Source: Balamuthia mandrillaris | Lineage: Eukaryota > Discosea > Longamoebia > Balamuthiidae | DNA length: 42,305 nt | Direction: 5' to 3' | Assembly: GCA_031835245.1 (NCBI GenBank) | Contig: JAVKOQ010000408.1 | Coordinates: forward strand, 1 to 42,305 | Shown here: positions 1 to 10,730 of the stretch, piece after piece | How the letters are laid out: every line of letters starts with the position of its first letter | How positions within the stretch are numbered: the first letter of the stretch is position 1 | Notes under the pieces: generated by a model | What the model was told of the DNA's origin: nothing | What the model saw: the letters and a program-made list of their open reading frames with translations, nothing else | Database searches by the model: none | Program-made: the position numbers and the translations under genes

Positions 1-129
1 TAGTACAAAGATGCAAACGGGTTTCCATTCGGAACGGAGAGGGAATGTTATCTCCTGTTTTATGTGCACGAGTCGGCATTGGCGATGGAGCGAGAGGTGG
101 TGGCACAAAACACCAAAGCTTCTGACTGA
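1..129 (+). CDS. 3' terminal exon of a gene, possibly a ubiquitin-specific protease (partial)
   Basis: An open frame enters from the left edge and ends with TGA at 127-129. The first three bases are TAG, which reads best as an intron acceptor, so the exon would begin at base 4. The 41 visible residues include GTERECYLLFYVHES, which resembles the closing strand of USP-type deubiquitinase catalytic domains, where the pattern is roughly [aromatic]-LL-[FY]-Y. Too little is present to be sure of the family. The frame is not low complexity and is the only sensible one here. What else it could be: any gene with a similar C-terminus. Confidence 0.4.
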
Positions 130-243
130 AGAAAACAACAAACGGAAACGCATTACACGTCGTCGTCTTCACTGTAATTAGTTTGAACTTGTTATTATTT
201 ACAAAGGTTTCATGATTCAAAACAGAATCACCTCTTCCCTTCT

Positions 244-299
244 TGTTCTTCTTCTTCTTCTTCTTCTCTCTCTCTCTCTCTCTCTCTCGCTCTCTTGCT
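244..299. repeat. CTT then CT microsatellite between two convergent genes
   Basis: A run of CTT units passes into a long CT run. It lies between the stop of the left-edge gene at 129 and the complexin-like stop at 340. I see no gene in 130-339. Confidence 0.85.
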
Positions 300-339
300 C
301 GTTGTTATGAGAGAAAAAAACCGATCGAGCGATCAACAA

Positions 340-873
340 TCAGTACAAAGAACAGCCCAAACAATCGCTGCTTTGGACTACCGCTCGGGAGGAGCTAGCC
401 GAACCTGACGAAGAAGAGGAAGAACCTGCCCCATCTTTCGAGAGTCCATACTTTTTACGGATGGCCTCTAAAGAACAAAAGAAACAAGAGAAAAAAGTCC
501 AGATTAACATATTTCTTGGCTTGTGTTTTTGAAAAATGATCGACAGAACAACGACGTACCTCTTTTCTTTTCGTTCTGTTCACGTATTTTTGCATTCTTG
601 GCTTCTCTCTTGCGTTTCTCTTTCAGCTCCTTTTTTTTAAAAAAAACTTTTAGTCAAACATCAGAGAAAGAGAGAAGGAGAGAGAAAGAGATTGGATTGC
701 GATCCAAGGCGTTCCCTCCTGCTTACCTCCTCCCGTGCTCGGCTGATCTCTTCGGCGGTGGGTCCCAAATTTTCGTGGCTGGGGCTTTCCTCTTTGCCAA
801 AGATATCTTCGGTGAAGGAGTTGAACTTGTCCGTGACCAGCTTCTTGCCAACTATGCCCGCTATGGTGTCCAT
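340..873 (-). CDS. Complexin (synaphin)-like SNARE-binding protein
   Basis: Exons on the minus strand: 873-727, 629-560, 467-340 (114 residues; introns 97 and 92 bp, donors GTAAGC and GTACGT). The middle is a charged helix containing KREAKNAKIREQNEKKREA followed directly by IRKKYGL. This matches the complexin central helix, which in animals reads R-K-A-K-Y-A-K and then IRDKYG and lies in the groove of the assembled SNARE complex. By alignment from memory, Arg48, Lys54, Arg63, Arg67, Lys69 and Tyr70 of human complexin-1 are kept, while Tyr52 and Arg59 are both Asn here. The tail is Ser-rich and ends CLGCSLY, so the last four residues form a CAAX-like box with an upstream Cys. Animal complexins 3/4 are also prenylated at the C-terminus. 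Role inferred: tuning of regulated exocytosis at membranes. Confidence 0.72.
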
Positions 874-1251
874 CTTATTTTTTTTTTTTTCTTTTCTTTT
901 CTTTACTTTTTTTTTAAAGATTTTTGGACCAAGCACAAATGAAGGTCAAGTGGAGCAGGTTTTTAGGAGAGCACCTTAAAATGCGAAGTTCTCCTCAAGC
1001 ATAGTCTACAAAAATTTGTTTAATTAATTTTAAATTTTTCAAGGAAACTTTTACACCTTCAAATTCTTTACATTCTCTAAATAGCTTTGAAAAAAAAAAG
1101 AGAGAAGTGACGACGACGAAGAAGTGACCCCCTATGACTTGGCGAAGGTGGGGTGGGGTGGGCAAACTTGTACAAAATAAAAAAAAAAATATATAAGAGG
1201 AATGGAAGGAGGGAAAGTCAGGCACTGACTTCGTCTTTTGTGTAGGCGTCC
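874..1251. other. Spacer between SET gene and complexin-like gene
   Basis: This holds the 3' flank of the SET gene and the promoter side of the complexin-like gene. It is A/T-rich with homopolymer tracts. A G-rich run at 1147-1162 (G tracts of 2, 4, 4 and 3 separated by single T) could form a quadruplex. No gene seen. Confidence 0.6.
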
Positions 1252-2208
1252 TTACTCTTGTTGTTGTTGTTGTTGTTGTTGGAGTTGCAGCTGTTCTTGC
1301 TGCTCGTTCCACTGCTTGATGACGTCCCTGATGTAGATGGACCAGTGGTCACGGTAGCGCTCCTGCAGATCCTGCCTCTGGTAGTCCAAACCGGTGACCA
1401 CGCCCCTGCAGCAGGGCACGCCACAGAGGCACTGGGTAAAGTCAGGCATGTCCTCCGTGTCCTCCACGCAATAGTCGTAGGTGAGCTCTTCTCCCACGGC
1501 GATGTCCCTCCGGGCCACCATGCACTGATTCTCCTGGCCTCCCTTGTGGGGGTCCCTGAAGGTCACGTACCAAACGTTGGGGTCGCAGCTGTGGTTCATG
1601 AAGTTGCTGGCGTCGTTCTTGACCTGCTCGTCGGGGTTCTCGTAGCCGACGAACTGGTCGTCGGCCACCTGCCAGGCGAAGTGGCGCCAGTGCACCCACC
1701 TCTCCTCGCCCCACTCGGCCCTGGCCTGCGTGCCGCTCACCTGGATCCTCTTCTGGTGGGGCTGCACGCTTTCGTTGTCGTAGAACCAGACCACCTCGCC
1801 CTCCTGGATGGGGCCCTTGGTGGCGAAGACGCCCTTGCCGCCGAAGCTGCTGGGCCGGGCGCGGAGGTGCTTGTGCAGGCAGTAGTACTTGCCCTGGCCA
1901 AAGTCCTTGGTCAGCTCCCCGCGCCTCAGCTTCTCCTCCAACCCGTCATTCCTGTAGCCAGTCTCCGTGACCAAGAGGGTCTGGCCCAACAGGCTGTCGT
2001 TGCAGTGGTTGCTGTGCTCGTCGTCCTCAAAAGACTTTTTGAGGGGATGGGTGTTGTTGTTGTCGAGAGGGTGGTAGTTGTGGCAACATATATTACCGCC
2101 ACAACTACCACCCTCTCCGCCGCCCTCCTCCTCGCTGTCGAAGCACATGACTCCTGCCCCGCTGCCACCCCCGCAAGTCCTTTTCGCTAACGTTACTCCG
2201 TGGTTCAT
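1252..2208 (-). CDS. SET-domain protein lysine methyltransferase
   Basis: Single-exon gene of 318 residues, TAA at 1252-1254. The start at 2208 is the first ATG that gives a compact protein; the frame stays open upstream to 2400, but that stretch is hydrophobic and codes nothing recognisable. The N-terminal 80 residues are Cys/Gly/Asp-rich. The SET core shows GGKGVFAT (start of SET), FMNHSCDPN (the pseudoknot motif that forms the S-adenosylmethionine and active site) and GEELTYDY (catalytic Tyr). These are followed by a post-SET-like Cys cluster, CLCGVPCCRG. Function from the family: transfer of methyl groups from SAM to lysine. The substrate cannot be told. The C-terminus is a poly-Gln tract encoded by a CAA/CAG repeat. 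A potential splice donor (GTAAGG) overlaps the stop codon, so a different C-terminus is possible. Confidence 0.9.
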   Translation of the reverse strand: MNHGVTLAKRTCGGGSGAGVMCFDSEEEGGGEGGSCGGNICCHNYHPLDNNNTHPLKKSFEDDEHSNHCNDSLLGQTLLVTETGYRNDGLEEKLRRGELTKDFGQGKYYCLHKHLRARPSSFGGKGVFATKGPIQEGEVVWFYDNESVQPHQKRIQVSGTQARAEWGEERWVHWRHFAWQVADDQFVGYENPDEQVKNDASNFMNHSCDPNVWYVTFRDPHKGGQENQCMVARRDIAVGEELTYDYCVEDTEDMPDFTQCLCGVPCCRGVVTGLDYQRQDLQERYRDHWSIYIRDVIKQWNEQQEQLQLQQQQQQQQE

Positions 2209-2835
2209 GATGACGGTGGAATGGAAAACCGTTGGTAAACTTAAAAAAAAAACAAGTGTAAAAAGAGAACTTTTCTGTCTCTCTCTCTTTTGAAAGTTGA
2301 GTTTTTTTTTTGGTTCGTAAAAGAAACAAAAAAAAACTCCAAGTTGTTGGTATAAGAGTGTTGAAAGAAAAATGAAAACGAAAAAGGCGAACTGGCACAA
2401 AAAAAAATAGAGATTTTATAGTGACTTTCCTTTGAGGTTGTCCTTAACTTTAAGGTGGGTCTTGCTCAGCTCCCAAAATTCTGATTCGTCGCACCACTTT
2501 TTGGCTCGCCTTAAATAATTCATGCGGATTTTCTACTCTTTTTTTTTTGTGGCAGGCCAGCCGTGGCAAATCACTAAATAAAGAGAGGATCGTGTTCACC
2601 GTTCGCCGATCAACTCGCGTGTTTTCTATGGGGATATTTTTGGGGAGTTTTTGCCCGTTTAGGATAATTTCTTGGTCGGAAATGATCTTTTAGGTAAAAT
2701 TTAATTTTTGATTCACCCTGATTGGTTGCTTAGAAATCTGATGTAATACCTTAAATGGTTTAAGGTAAGGCATTCTCTACCTCGACACAAAAAAACAGAG
2801 AAATTGGGTTGAAAAGACAGAAAAAAAAAGTTCAA
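2209..2835. other. Intergenic region upstream of SET gene and downstream of folate gene
   Basis: It contains the SET promoter and the folate 3' flank. It is A/T-rich with several A- and T-homopolymers. I see no gene, no GTCGAC element and no RNA signature. Confidence 0.5.
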
Positions 2836-4035
2836 CTAGAAAGAGAGGTAAGGGGAGTAGATGGCATCGGCCACGAGGATGACGTCCCTCTGCTCCTTGA
2901 CGTCATGCACCCGTAGGATGTTGGCCCCACCGGCCACGGCCGCCACCGAAGTGGCCGCTGTGCCCCAGCCTCTTTTCTTTGGCTCGGCTTGTTGGAGGAT
3001 ACCTCCAATAAATCCTTTTTTTTTTTTTTGATTTTTCGTCAGTTTCAGCCTTCATCTCTTCTCTCTCTCAACCAACCTTTGCGCGAGGCGCCAACCAAAA
3101 TGGGATAGTTGTTCGTCTTCTCCTTGAGCTCCTTCAACCTCCGCAGCAGCGTCAGCGAGTGTTGGGCCTTCTTGGCAAAGCCAATGCCAGGGTCCAGGAT
3201 GATATTCCAACGAGGAATGCCAAAGGAGCGTTCAGCCAGTTGGGCGCGAGCTTTCAAGTAAGAGGAGACCTCCTCCAGGACGTTGTCGTACTCGGCCTTA
3301 TCCATCATCGTTTGTGGTGTGCCTCGCATGTGCATTAACACGATTGGTACTGTTTGGTTATTGGTATGAGAGAGCGCAAGAACACGCAAGAGAGAGTGAA
3401 GACCAACCTTGATACTTGGCTGCAACGGCGAACATTTTCTCATCAAAACTGCCCGCAGAGACATCATTGATAATGTTGGCTCCCGCTTTGATGGACTCCT
3501 CCGCCACCTCCGCATAGAACGTGTCCACCGAGATGGGTACGTCTTTCAGCTCCTCCGTCTGTCGGATGGCCTTGATGACCGGCAAAACTCGGTCCAGCTC
3601 CTCTTCAGCCGTGAGATGAGTGGCGTTGGGGCGAGTGGACTGACCGCCAATGTCGAGAATGTCTACTCCATCCACCAGCATCTGTTTGGCCCGTTGCAGA
3701 GCTGCTTCGATGGAGAGATGGTCACCTCCATCGCTGAAGCTGTCGGGAGTGATGTTGAGAATGCCCATAATGTAGGTTCTCTCCTTCCAGAACCAAAATT
3801 TGGCACGAGGACAGATGCTATCGCCATTGCTTTCTGAGGAAGAAGAAGAGGTAATGGCTAGGCGTTGTTCAGGGGTTTGGTGAACGTCAAAGCGAATGGG
3901 AATGGTGCAGCGCAGCTCGTGTGCCGTGCCTAGTTCTTTGAGCAGTTGACTAACTGTTTTCTTAAGAACAGGATGCATATGGTCCGGCGCAATGCTATTT
4001 TAATAGTCGTAACAATTTTTGTAAGATTGATGGAA

Positions 4036-4111
<76 letters not shown>

Positions 4112-5220
4112 AAGAACAGGGAAGAGAAGAAAAGTGATAAAGGAAGACGTACTCACAAAGAGGACCCAAAATAAAGTCTCTTTCAGGGAGACGAGAATGC
4201 GGGATGGTCAGCTCCTCCGTGTGAATGTGCACATCGTCATAAAACAGTATGTCCAAGTCAATGCAACGGGGTCCATAGCGAATGCTCTCCTTCCTACCCA
4301 TCTCGCTCTCTATGCGCTTCAAGCGCCGCAGCAGTTGATCCGCGGAGCAGTCCACTTTGACTTTGCAAACGGCGTTAAGAAAGGAAGGTTGGTCCAGCAC
4401 GTAGGCCGGCGCCGTCTCGTAGAGCTGCGACGTGCAGAGTACCACAGCAAACTCTCTCAGCTTGTTCAGGGCGATCAAAAAGTATTCCTCTCTGCTGCTG
4501 AGGTTGCTGCCGAGGGCAATGAAGGCGGTATGCTTCATTTCCTCCTCTGTTCTCTTTTTAGGTGCTTCCAAGGAAGATCGTTCCTTGCTTCTCTGGTCGA
4601 ATGCCTCCAAGACATGTGCTCCTTCTTCTTTCTCCTCGCTATCGTTCTCCTTCACTTTTTCTTCTCCTTTTGTCTTTTCTTTCAACGTCTCAGTCCTTTC
4701 ATCTCCTGCTTTCGTTGGAGTAGCAGAAGAACGTTTGTTGCTTTGCGCCAAGAGCTCCTCACGGGTCCTTCGGATGGTGACGGAGGGGGAGTGCGCCAGG
4801 GAGAGAACGCAGGGCTTGGCCACCTTGACCACCACCTCACTCACGTCAAACTGCAGGCAACAGATCTCCGCAATGCCGAAAGCGAGCGACTCGAGCGTGT
4901 AGTGATGAGAATCTTCAGTGTAAGCCAACACCGCCTTTTTAGTTTTTGTGTGTGTGTTTTTCAGTGTTAGGTTACACACAGTAGAAAAAGAAGGGGGAAA
5001 AAAGGAGAGGCGGTACCTTGTAGACTTGACTGTAGTTGATGGTATGCTTCACGTCATCCTTGGTAGCGGCGGCGGTCACGTCGTGGAACATGGTCAGGTT
5101 GATGAGGATGTTCTGTCGCACATGCCGCTCTCGAGTGTTGACGCCGACGATGCCCTGCACCAACAGGTCCTTGATCTTGATCTTGTCCTTGTGGCGCAAA
5201 CCGGTGAAGCGCTGCTCCAT
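2836..5220 (-). CDS. Trifunctional folate synthesis enzyme: FolB (DHNA) - FolK (HPPK) - FolP (DHPS)
   Basis: Exons: 5220-5017, 4934-4153, 3994-3408, 3349-3077, 3014-2836 (674 residues). Domains in order: dihydroneopterin aldolase, residues 1 to about 130 (DLLVQGIVGVNTRER, then YTLESLAFGIAE); a charged linker of about 70 residues; hydroxymethyldihydropterin pyrophosphokinase, about 204-345 (FIALGSNLSSRE, RYGPRCIDLDILFYD, IPHSRLPERDF); dihydropteroate synthase, about 400-674 (IMGILNITPDSFSDGGD, VPIVLMHMRG, LVGASRKGFIGG, then RVHDV near the end). Together they convert dihydroneopterin plus p-aminobenzoate to dihydropteroate. The DHPS domain is the family target of sulfa drugs. Fungal Fol1 carries two FolB units; this protein has one complete unit. 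Introns are 82, 158, 62 and 58 bp, and the 158 bp one holds a long GA/CT repeat. The gene shares a promoter region with the divergent FGH gene. Confidence 0.95.
4037..4108. repeat. (GA)n microsatellite in a folate-gene intron
   Basis: An almost pure GA run of about 70 bp lies in intron 3995-4152. On the sense strand of the host gene it reads CT. Confidence 0.95.
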
Positions 5221-5523
5221 CCTCCCTTCTCTCCGCTTTTTCTCTCTGCTACTTTTTTTCGATAAAAATGCCGATTTTTATCGAAAAAATAAAATGCCAA
5301 TTTTTTTGGATTGGATGTTGAACACTTTTGCTGCCCACCTTGACCACAAATTAACGTGCCCTAATTTTGTCGACGTACCACAAAGGAAACATTCGTCAGC
5401 AATGACAGATTAAGTTGCAACGGTGACATCATTAGAACAAATATGGATTTAATGACGTCAGTTTCAAAAGAACGAGCTCAAAAGGAAAAGAAAAGAAAAT
5501 TTTATTCAGCAAAGAGGAAACAA
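5221..5523. promoter_or_regulatory. Divergent promoter region of folate gene and FGH gene, with GTCGAC palindrome at 5369-5374
   Basis: The 303 bp between two divergent start codons contain one GTCGAC palindrome almost midway, 149 bp from one ATG and 150 bp from the other. The same hexamer recurs in other promoters of this window. There is also a local inverted repeat at about 5259-5286, where CGATAAAAATGCCGATTTTTATCG can fold on itself. Confidence 0.4.
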
Positions 5524-6961
5524 ATGTCGTTGAACAGGGTGTCGAGTGCCAAGTGCTTTGGAGGCCATGTGGAGAGGTACTCCCACGCTAGCTCCACCCT
5601 CCACTGCGAGATGAAGTTTTCCGTGTTTGTCCCCCCGCAGGCCGCTTCCTCCAAAGTGCCCGTACGCCTCTGCGCCTTGTTTCCTTCGCCCTTTTTTGCT
5701 TCTGCTGCTTTCTCTTATCGTGCTTTTGTTTTTTTTCTTTCTCAAAGGTGCTCTACTGGCTTTCTGGTCTTACTTGCACCGACGAGAACTTCATCACCAA
5801 GGCTGGAGCCCAACGCGCTGCCAGCAAATACGGCTTTGTCCTCGTCTGCCCTGACACTAGCCCAAGTTCGCCTCTTCTTTCTTTTTCTTGCTTGCTTCTT
5901 CTCCTGTCTTCTCTTCTTCTCTCATTCTCTTCTCTGGCCCACACTTTCTTCACTTCTCTGCTTCTCTCTTTCTCTCTACATCTCTCCCTCTCTCTCCCTC
6001 TCTTTTCTCGCTTCTCTCTCTCTCACTCTCTTCTCTGCGCTCTTCTCTCGCGTCTCTCTTGCTTCTTTCTGTTTCTCATGGGGGTTGGGGCAAACACATA
6101 AAAGGAGGAGTGGAGATTGAAGGACAGGATGACAGTTGGGAGTTTGGCTCGGGAGCTGGCTTCTACGTCAACGCCACTCAGTCCAAGTGGGCCACCCACT
6201 ATAACATGTACGACTATGTGACGAAGGAACTGCCCGCCCTCGTCGAGAGCAACTTCCCCGTTGATCCTGAGAAGAAGTCCATTTTCGGTCATAGCATGGG
6301 TGTACGTTGCCCTCTTGTTATTTACCCTCTCTTCTCTCTCTCGCGCTCTCTCGCTCTCTCGCTCTCTCTCGCTCTGTATTTATCTCATTGCTCAAATGGC
6401 GTCTGGTATAGGGTCATGGAGCTTTGATCTGTGCTTTGAAGAATCCTGGTACCTACAAGGTACACCCTTCTTTCTCTTTTTTCTGTCTCTTGAGTACTCA
6501 AAAAACTATTTAAACGTTAGTCCGTTTCTGCGTTTGCACCCATTTGCAACCCTATCAACTGCCCTTGGGGTCAGAAAGCGTTCTCCGGCTATTTGGGCGA
6601 AGACAAAGAAGCATGGAAGGTTCTCTTCCTTTCCTCTCTTGCTACTTTTCTATGGTTCTGCCTCCTCTTCTCCCTCGTCTGCCCACTAACATGAAAATAA
6701 ACCATACAGCAATATGACTCCTCCGAATTGATCCGCGGCTACAACGGAGCTGCATTGCCGGTGTTGGTAGACCAAGGCACAGAAGACAAGTTCCTGAAAG
6801 ATCTTCTCCCTGAAGCACTCGAGGCTGGAGCCAAGGAGAATGCCTCCAGCGGGGCTGTCTCTTTGGAGGTGCGCATGCAAGAAGGTTATGACCACAGCTA
6901 TTACTTTATCTCCACTTTCGTGGAGGAGCACATCGAGTTTCATGCCCGTTTCTTGCAGTAA
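5524..6961 (+). CDS. S-formylglutathione hydrolase (esterase D)
   Basis: Exons: 5524-5661, 5748-5865, 6105-6301, 6412-6459, 6521-6619, 6710-6961 (283 residues; human ESD has 282). The enzyme hydrolyses S-formylglutathione to glutathione and formate, the last step of glutathione-dependent formaldehyde removal in the cytosol. Family landmarks in order: SSAKCFGG near the start, [15 protein letters not shown] (oxyanion region), [13 protein letters not shown] (nucleophile Ser in GHSMG), FAPICNP, AFSGYLG and EGYDHSYYF (catalytic His). The ATG at 5524 aligns with the usual N-terminus; an earlier in-frame ATG at 5443 would add 27 Lys/Arg-rich residues. The introns show T/CT-rich 5' parts and A-rich ends. 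The formate produced can feed the folate pool whose enzyme is encoded next door. Confidence 0.96.
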
Positions 6962-7027
6962 AAGCCTTCTCTCTTCTGGCAAACTCTCCATCCTTGCCCC
7001 TTCCTTCTTTTCTGGTAGATGGCTATA

Positions 7028-9212
7028 TTACTTCTTCGTCTTTATTTCTGAAGATAGAATGGAGCGAGCATCAACGACGCATTGAAAAGGCTCGGAGCCA
7101 GCAGGCCAAGAGATGCTGCGCAGTGCTCTTTCAGGAAGAGTTGGGTCGTAGCTGGGCTTGGCGTTGTCGTAGTCGGGCGTGAACGCGTGGATGGCATCCA
7201 ACAGCGCTTGATAGTACTTTTGGTTGCGATTGTGGAGGTTTATGTATTTGCGCAACGTTGGTTCCACATATCCTTTGTTCATCTTTGGTGGATTGGATTG
7301 TTTGTTTGTTTTTAGTAGGGAGAGAACGAACAAAGAGAGAGAATAAGTCGAACAAGAAACGAGGAGAGAAGAAAGAAACAGAATAAAGAGGAACGAAACA
7401 CAAACAGAAAGAAAAGGGAGGACAACCATCAGAGGATAGAGAGTAATGTTATGGTAGACCGTATATTCGATCGCTGCCACAGAATCTCTGCAAGAAAGGT
7501 GTTAGAAGAGGTAGAAAAAAAAGAAGAGAACAAAGAAGAAAGAACGTACACGCAAACACCAGTGACCCCATAACCAAGGCCATACAGGTGAAAGTCTACA
7601 GCGGTTTGGATGAGTGCATCCGAAAGAACGGAAGCCATCGTAAGATATTGCACCGCTTGCTCTCCTTCCATGTAACTCGAGTCGAAGCCGCCCACCCAGC
7701 TTGCATACGAGTACAGATCTCCTGCAAAGAAACCAATGCCATTATCTCCTGTTGTTGTTTGTGACATAATAACCGTTATTCTTTCAAAGGAGAAGGAGCA
7801 AGATACGAAAAGAAGAAGCAGAAGAATAAGTAGGAGAAAAAGAACAAGAGAGCGAGATCGAGAAAGAGCTCGAAAGAAAGGAAAGGAAGGAGAAGGAGAA
7901 GTAGAAGGAGAAGAAGGAGAAGCAGACGGAAAGATAGAGGGAAGAAACAGGCAAACAAACCTTCATACCAAAGCAAAGTACCATCAAACTTTGTTCCTTT
8001 AGAAGAAGGTCCGCTCTTGATCTCAATGACCAATTCGTCATGAATGGAAGGAAAAATAGCCTCTTCCGTCTCTCCGTTCTTATTCTTTCGAGTAACACCC
8101 GATCGCAGCATCAAAGGAAGTGGCACCTCCCTCCATTCCCATTTGTCATCCCCCACTTTTACTTGCGTCAACCAGCCAAAAAAGTCGACGGCTCTCCACG
8201 TCAAATACACACTTATCGAATGGCCGTTCTTCATCAACGCTCTCAGCAACTGCTCCACACTGGCCATCTTCTCTCCGTTATACGTCACTTCAAACCTTTC
8301 TACATTGCTGTCATCAGGAAGATGAGAATTGTTGGCCAATTGGTTTAAAGCTAAGCTCCAAACTATCTCCTCTTGAATGGTTTGGTTGGAAGCTTTGCCC
8401 CTGTAGAAACCTTGCCACAAGTTTGGGGCGAGCTGAACGGGTGGTCCTGGAAGGTAGTTGCTGAGGTTGAGCGGGAACAGGAGAGCATTGGCCAGATCGA
8501 AACCTTTGTTGGGTAGATAGTCCACTTTGGGCGGAGTATACGATATAAGACCTAGTTGATAGGCTACGTTTAAAGCAAGCATGCCATCCATTCTTTTTGT
8601 TTGTTTGTTTGTTAAGTGAGTAAGCAAGAAGAAGTATGTAAGTACAGAAGACAAAAGAGAATAGAAGAAGAAAAAGAAGAAGTATTTAGAAAAGAAAGAA
8701 ACAGACAAAAAAAACAAAGAAAGAAACCGACAAGGAAGAGGAGAGGAGGAGGCGATTAGGGAAGAACAAGAGGAGAAGGAGAAGGAGAACTAAAGAATCG
8801 CAAAAAAGCAGAAACAAAGAGGAAGAAAGAAAGAAGGCAGGTACAATTGCAAAGGACTGAGGGCAAAAAAATTGAGCAAGTAGGAAGAGTCCTCAAAGAC
8901 CAAGTCGATCACAAACGCAGGAATGGGGATGCCGATGGTCTTATAGATCCACTCTGCCAGTTGTTGGATGAACTGGCGAGAGCCCGGCGTGTTGGGAAGC
9001 GCTTCCAAAACGTCCGGCAGGCTGACAGCGTTAGGATAACGTCCAGGGATGAGACTGAACAAGCTCTTGCTGTCAATCCTTTGTTGTTGTGGAACAGAAG
9101 AAGCAGAAGGAGAAAGCTTGTTGTTCGAGAGAAGAGGAGAAGAAGCCTCGGCAGCATTACATAAGAAGAAGATGAAGCAAAGTGATACCATTACCATCCA
9201 CGTTGTTGCCAT
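7028..9212 (-). CDS. Secreted protein of unknown function
   Basis: Exons: 9212-8845, 8592-7961, 7721-7550, 7487-7427, 7282-7028 (495 residues). The ATG at 9212 opens a clear signal peptide (MATTWMVMVSLCFIFFLCNA); an earlier frame extension has no use. The mature protein has several N-glycosylation sequons (NLS, NQT, NNS, NIT) and a Trp/Tyr-rich central part, including YLTWRAVDFFGW and GTLLWYEG. I do not recognise the family. The third exon has two acceptors in the same phase, at 7748 and 7721, giving products that differ by nine residues (DNGIGFFAG kept or lost). The donor of exon 4 (GTTGTC) is weak and that join is less certain. The gene ends 66 bp from the FGH stop, tail to tail. Confidence 0.75.
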
Positions 9213-9494
9213 ATTGTTGCCGGTTGTTGTTGGTGGTTCGACGAAAGAAGCAGAAGTCTTGAAGCAAGGAGAAGGCAACGTTGCGGCGTGTTCCTCTCCT
9301 CGTTCGTTTTCTTTCCGTTTAATTCATTTAGAACCATTCTTCAAATTATTCGAATTCTTTGTTGAATTCCAAACATTCTTATCGTACTTCATATTCCACG
9401 CATTCTTTGCATTACAGAAAAGAAGAGAAGAGAAACAAGGAGAAGAGAAGAGAAGAGAGGAAGGAGTAACGCAGAAGCTTGAGAGAGAGCTCAC
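9213..9494. other. Spacer upstream of secreted-protein gene
   Basis: 282 bp between the secreted-protein start and the MEST-like stop. It holds an AGAAG-type purine tract at about 9419-9462. No gene seen. Confidence 0.5.
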
Positions 9495-10663
9495 TCAACT
9501 TTGTCGCCCTCGCAAGCGATCGTAGGCTTCGACAGTTTCGAGAGGAGCTTCCAACAAAGGAAAATGTCCTATATGTGATGCCAGCAGCTCCACCTTTGGG
9601 TTTGGAACGAGCTCCTTGTATCTGTGGGTTAAGAAGGTGTTTTGGTGAATACCTTCTCTTTCTCCTTTGCGCCTCTGTACATACCTCTCAGCCATGTGCA
9701 AGCCACTAATGGGATCCGCTGGTCCATTGATGAGATACAGCGGCACCTCTCCCTCCTTCCGACGAGATTCTTCTGGACCTCCCAATCGCTGCAACACGCC
9801 AACCCATCGCTCCCTGTAGATCCTTCGCTCGACCATATAGTGCAACAACGGTCCGGTCAGCTGCTCCCCTCCGTCCAACGAGAGCATCCCCCAAATCTCC
9901 TGCAGCTCCTTTTCGGAAGGTTTCGTTGCGGGGCCAAAGATGGAGAGGAAGGAGCGCTTGAAGGTGTGGTAGCCAATAAAGGGAGAGAGGAACGGTCTGG
10001 CCCACTCGTTCAGAAGAAGTTGCTGCATGAGGATCGGCTTGTGCGTCTCCGGAAAGAGCCCTCCATTCAAAAAACAAACAGAGGAGATGCGGAGAGGAGA
10101 GGCAGAAGGAGCAGAATAAGAGGTGGATCGGAGGGAGGTTTTGAGGCGACGTTCTTCGAAGCGAGAGAGGAGTTCTTGAGCAACGGTGACGCCGTAGTCG
10201 TGAACTAAGAAATGGGCCTCACTCACCTGGAGATGGTCCAACAGAGCCTTTTTTTTTTGTTGTGGTGTTTGTTTGAAAGACAAAGAACATATGAACGACG
10301 AAAGAGAAACGACGAGAAAGAAAGAAAGAAGAAGGAAGGAAGGAAGAAGAAGAAGAAGAAGAAGAAGAAGAAGAAGAAGAAGAAGGAAGGAAAAGAAGAA
10401 GAAGGAAGAAGAAGAAGAAGAAGAAGAAGGAAGGAAGGAAGAAGGAAGGAAGGAAGGACAAGAAAGAAAGAAAGAAAGGAAGGAAGGAAGGAAGGAAGGA
10501 AGGAAGGAAGGAAGGAAGGAAGGAAGGAAGGAGAAGGAAGGAAGGAAGGAAGGAAGGAAGGGAGGAAAGAAAGAAACGACAAGAAAGAAAGAAAGAAAGA
10601 AACGACAAGAAAGAAAGAAAGAGAAAGAAAGAAAGAAAGAAAGAAAGAATGGAAGGAAGAAAG

Positions 10664-10730
<67 letters not shown>

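Noticed and set aside
1258-2190. 310-codon plus-strand frame opposite the SET gene
   Set aside because: It is the antisense shadow of a GC-biased real gene; the product is Leu/Val/Ala-rich with no domain, whereas the other strand has a full SET signature.
9228-9245. GGTTCGACG, B-box-like word
   Set aside because: No tRNA cloverleaf can be drawn around it; it lies just upstream of the secreted-protein start.
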